Origin: Nocardioides sp. URHA0032
GTDB taxonomy: Bacteria > Actinomycetota > Actinomycetes > Propionibacteriales > Nocardioidaceae
NCBI RefSeq assembly: GCF_000620645.1
Contig: NZ_KK211159.1
Coordinates: 641,467 to 705,466, forward strand
Direction: 5' to 3'
DNA: 64,000 nt
Below the pieces are notes generated by a model, which had not been told where the DNA came from, searched no databases, and worked only from the letters and a program-made list of their open reading frames with translations. Below are positions 62,151 to 64,000 of this stretch, piece after piece. Both the position numbers and the translations under genes were made by a program. The number at the start of each line of letters is the position of its first letter. The stretch's first letter is position 1.

Positions 62151-64000
<1,850 letters not shown>

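Overview
The window is chromosomal DNA from a high-GC actinobacterium. The complete Pup-proteasome locus (mpa, dop, pup, prcB, prcA, pafA, pafB, pafC), the mycothiol ligase mshC, rbpA, a separate lnt/ppm pair and dozens of GTG/TTG starts all point to Actinomycetota. Gene content looks most like the Nocardioidaceae (Nocardioides-type); that family assignment is inference. I see no insertion sequence, prophage or CRISPR array. Two families of dispersed palindromic repeats stand out instead.

Layout. 1-2.3 kb: a partial PhoD phosphatase divergent from a small membrane protein, then a zinc alcohol dehydrogenase. 2.4-3.9 kb: a MurA-like enolpyruvyl transferase fused to an N-terminal XRE DNA-binding domain, with a palindrome inside its own promoter. 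4-7.2 kb: a repeat cluster, zinc-ribbon protein, GDPD phosphodiesterase, UMF1-type transporter, and rbpA behind a SigR-type promoter. 7.25-10 kb: fxsA-ppm-lnt operon. 10.4-16.4 kb: fermentation-type lysine catabolism (kal, kamE, kamD, kdd on the minus strand, kamA on the plus strand) with an Lrp/AsnC regulator and a symmetric operator between the divergent promoters. 16.4-22.9 kb: 5'-3' exonuclease, FAD oxidoreductase, NAD(P)-binding protein, Ski2-like helicase helY, diacylglycerol kinase. 23-38 kb: tatC, tatA, pafC, pafB, an FKBP lipoprotein, pafA, a DUF559-like protein, prcA, prcB, pup, dop, YbaK-like protein, mpa, trmI and a site-2 protease. 38-42.5 kb: RecB/Cas4-like nuclease, NarL-type two-component system, secreted protein, HAD phosphatase. 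42.5-54 kb: metH, PAC2 protein, mshC and its conserved companions, CorA, uppP, aldo/keto reductase, small DUF5703-type protein. 54-64 kb: M20 peptidase, tRNA-Leu(GAG), a ROK-controlled sugar operon (binding protein, two permeases, GH4 glycosidase, BadF-type sugar kinase), then furA and a truncated katG.

Two patterns run through the window. First, a nested palindrome with arms close to GCGGTTTGGTCACCAACCGC occurs at eight places, always 15-40 bases downstream of a stop codon and in four cases between convergent genes. This is the most interesting unexplained signal. Second, over twenty start codons lie 6-8 bases behind a TANNNT -10 hexamer, which implies widespread leaderless transcription. 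It also fixes many start codons, for example phoD, lnt, pup, kdd and kamA.

Functionally the window holds a protein-degradation block (Pup ligation, depupylation, unfoldase, 20S core, PafBC regulator), a lysine-to-acyl-CoA route lacking its cleavage enzyme and CoA transferase here, a beta-linked sugar uptake operon lacking its own ATPase, and oxidative-stress genes (rbpA, mshC, furA-katG).
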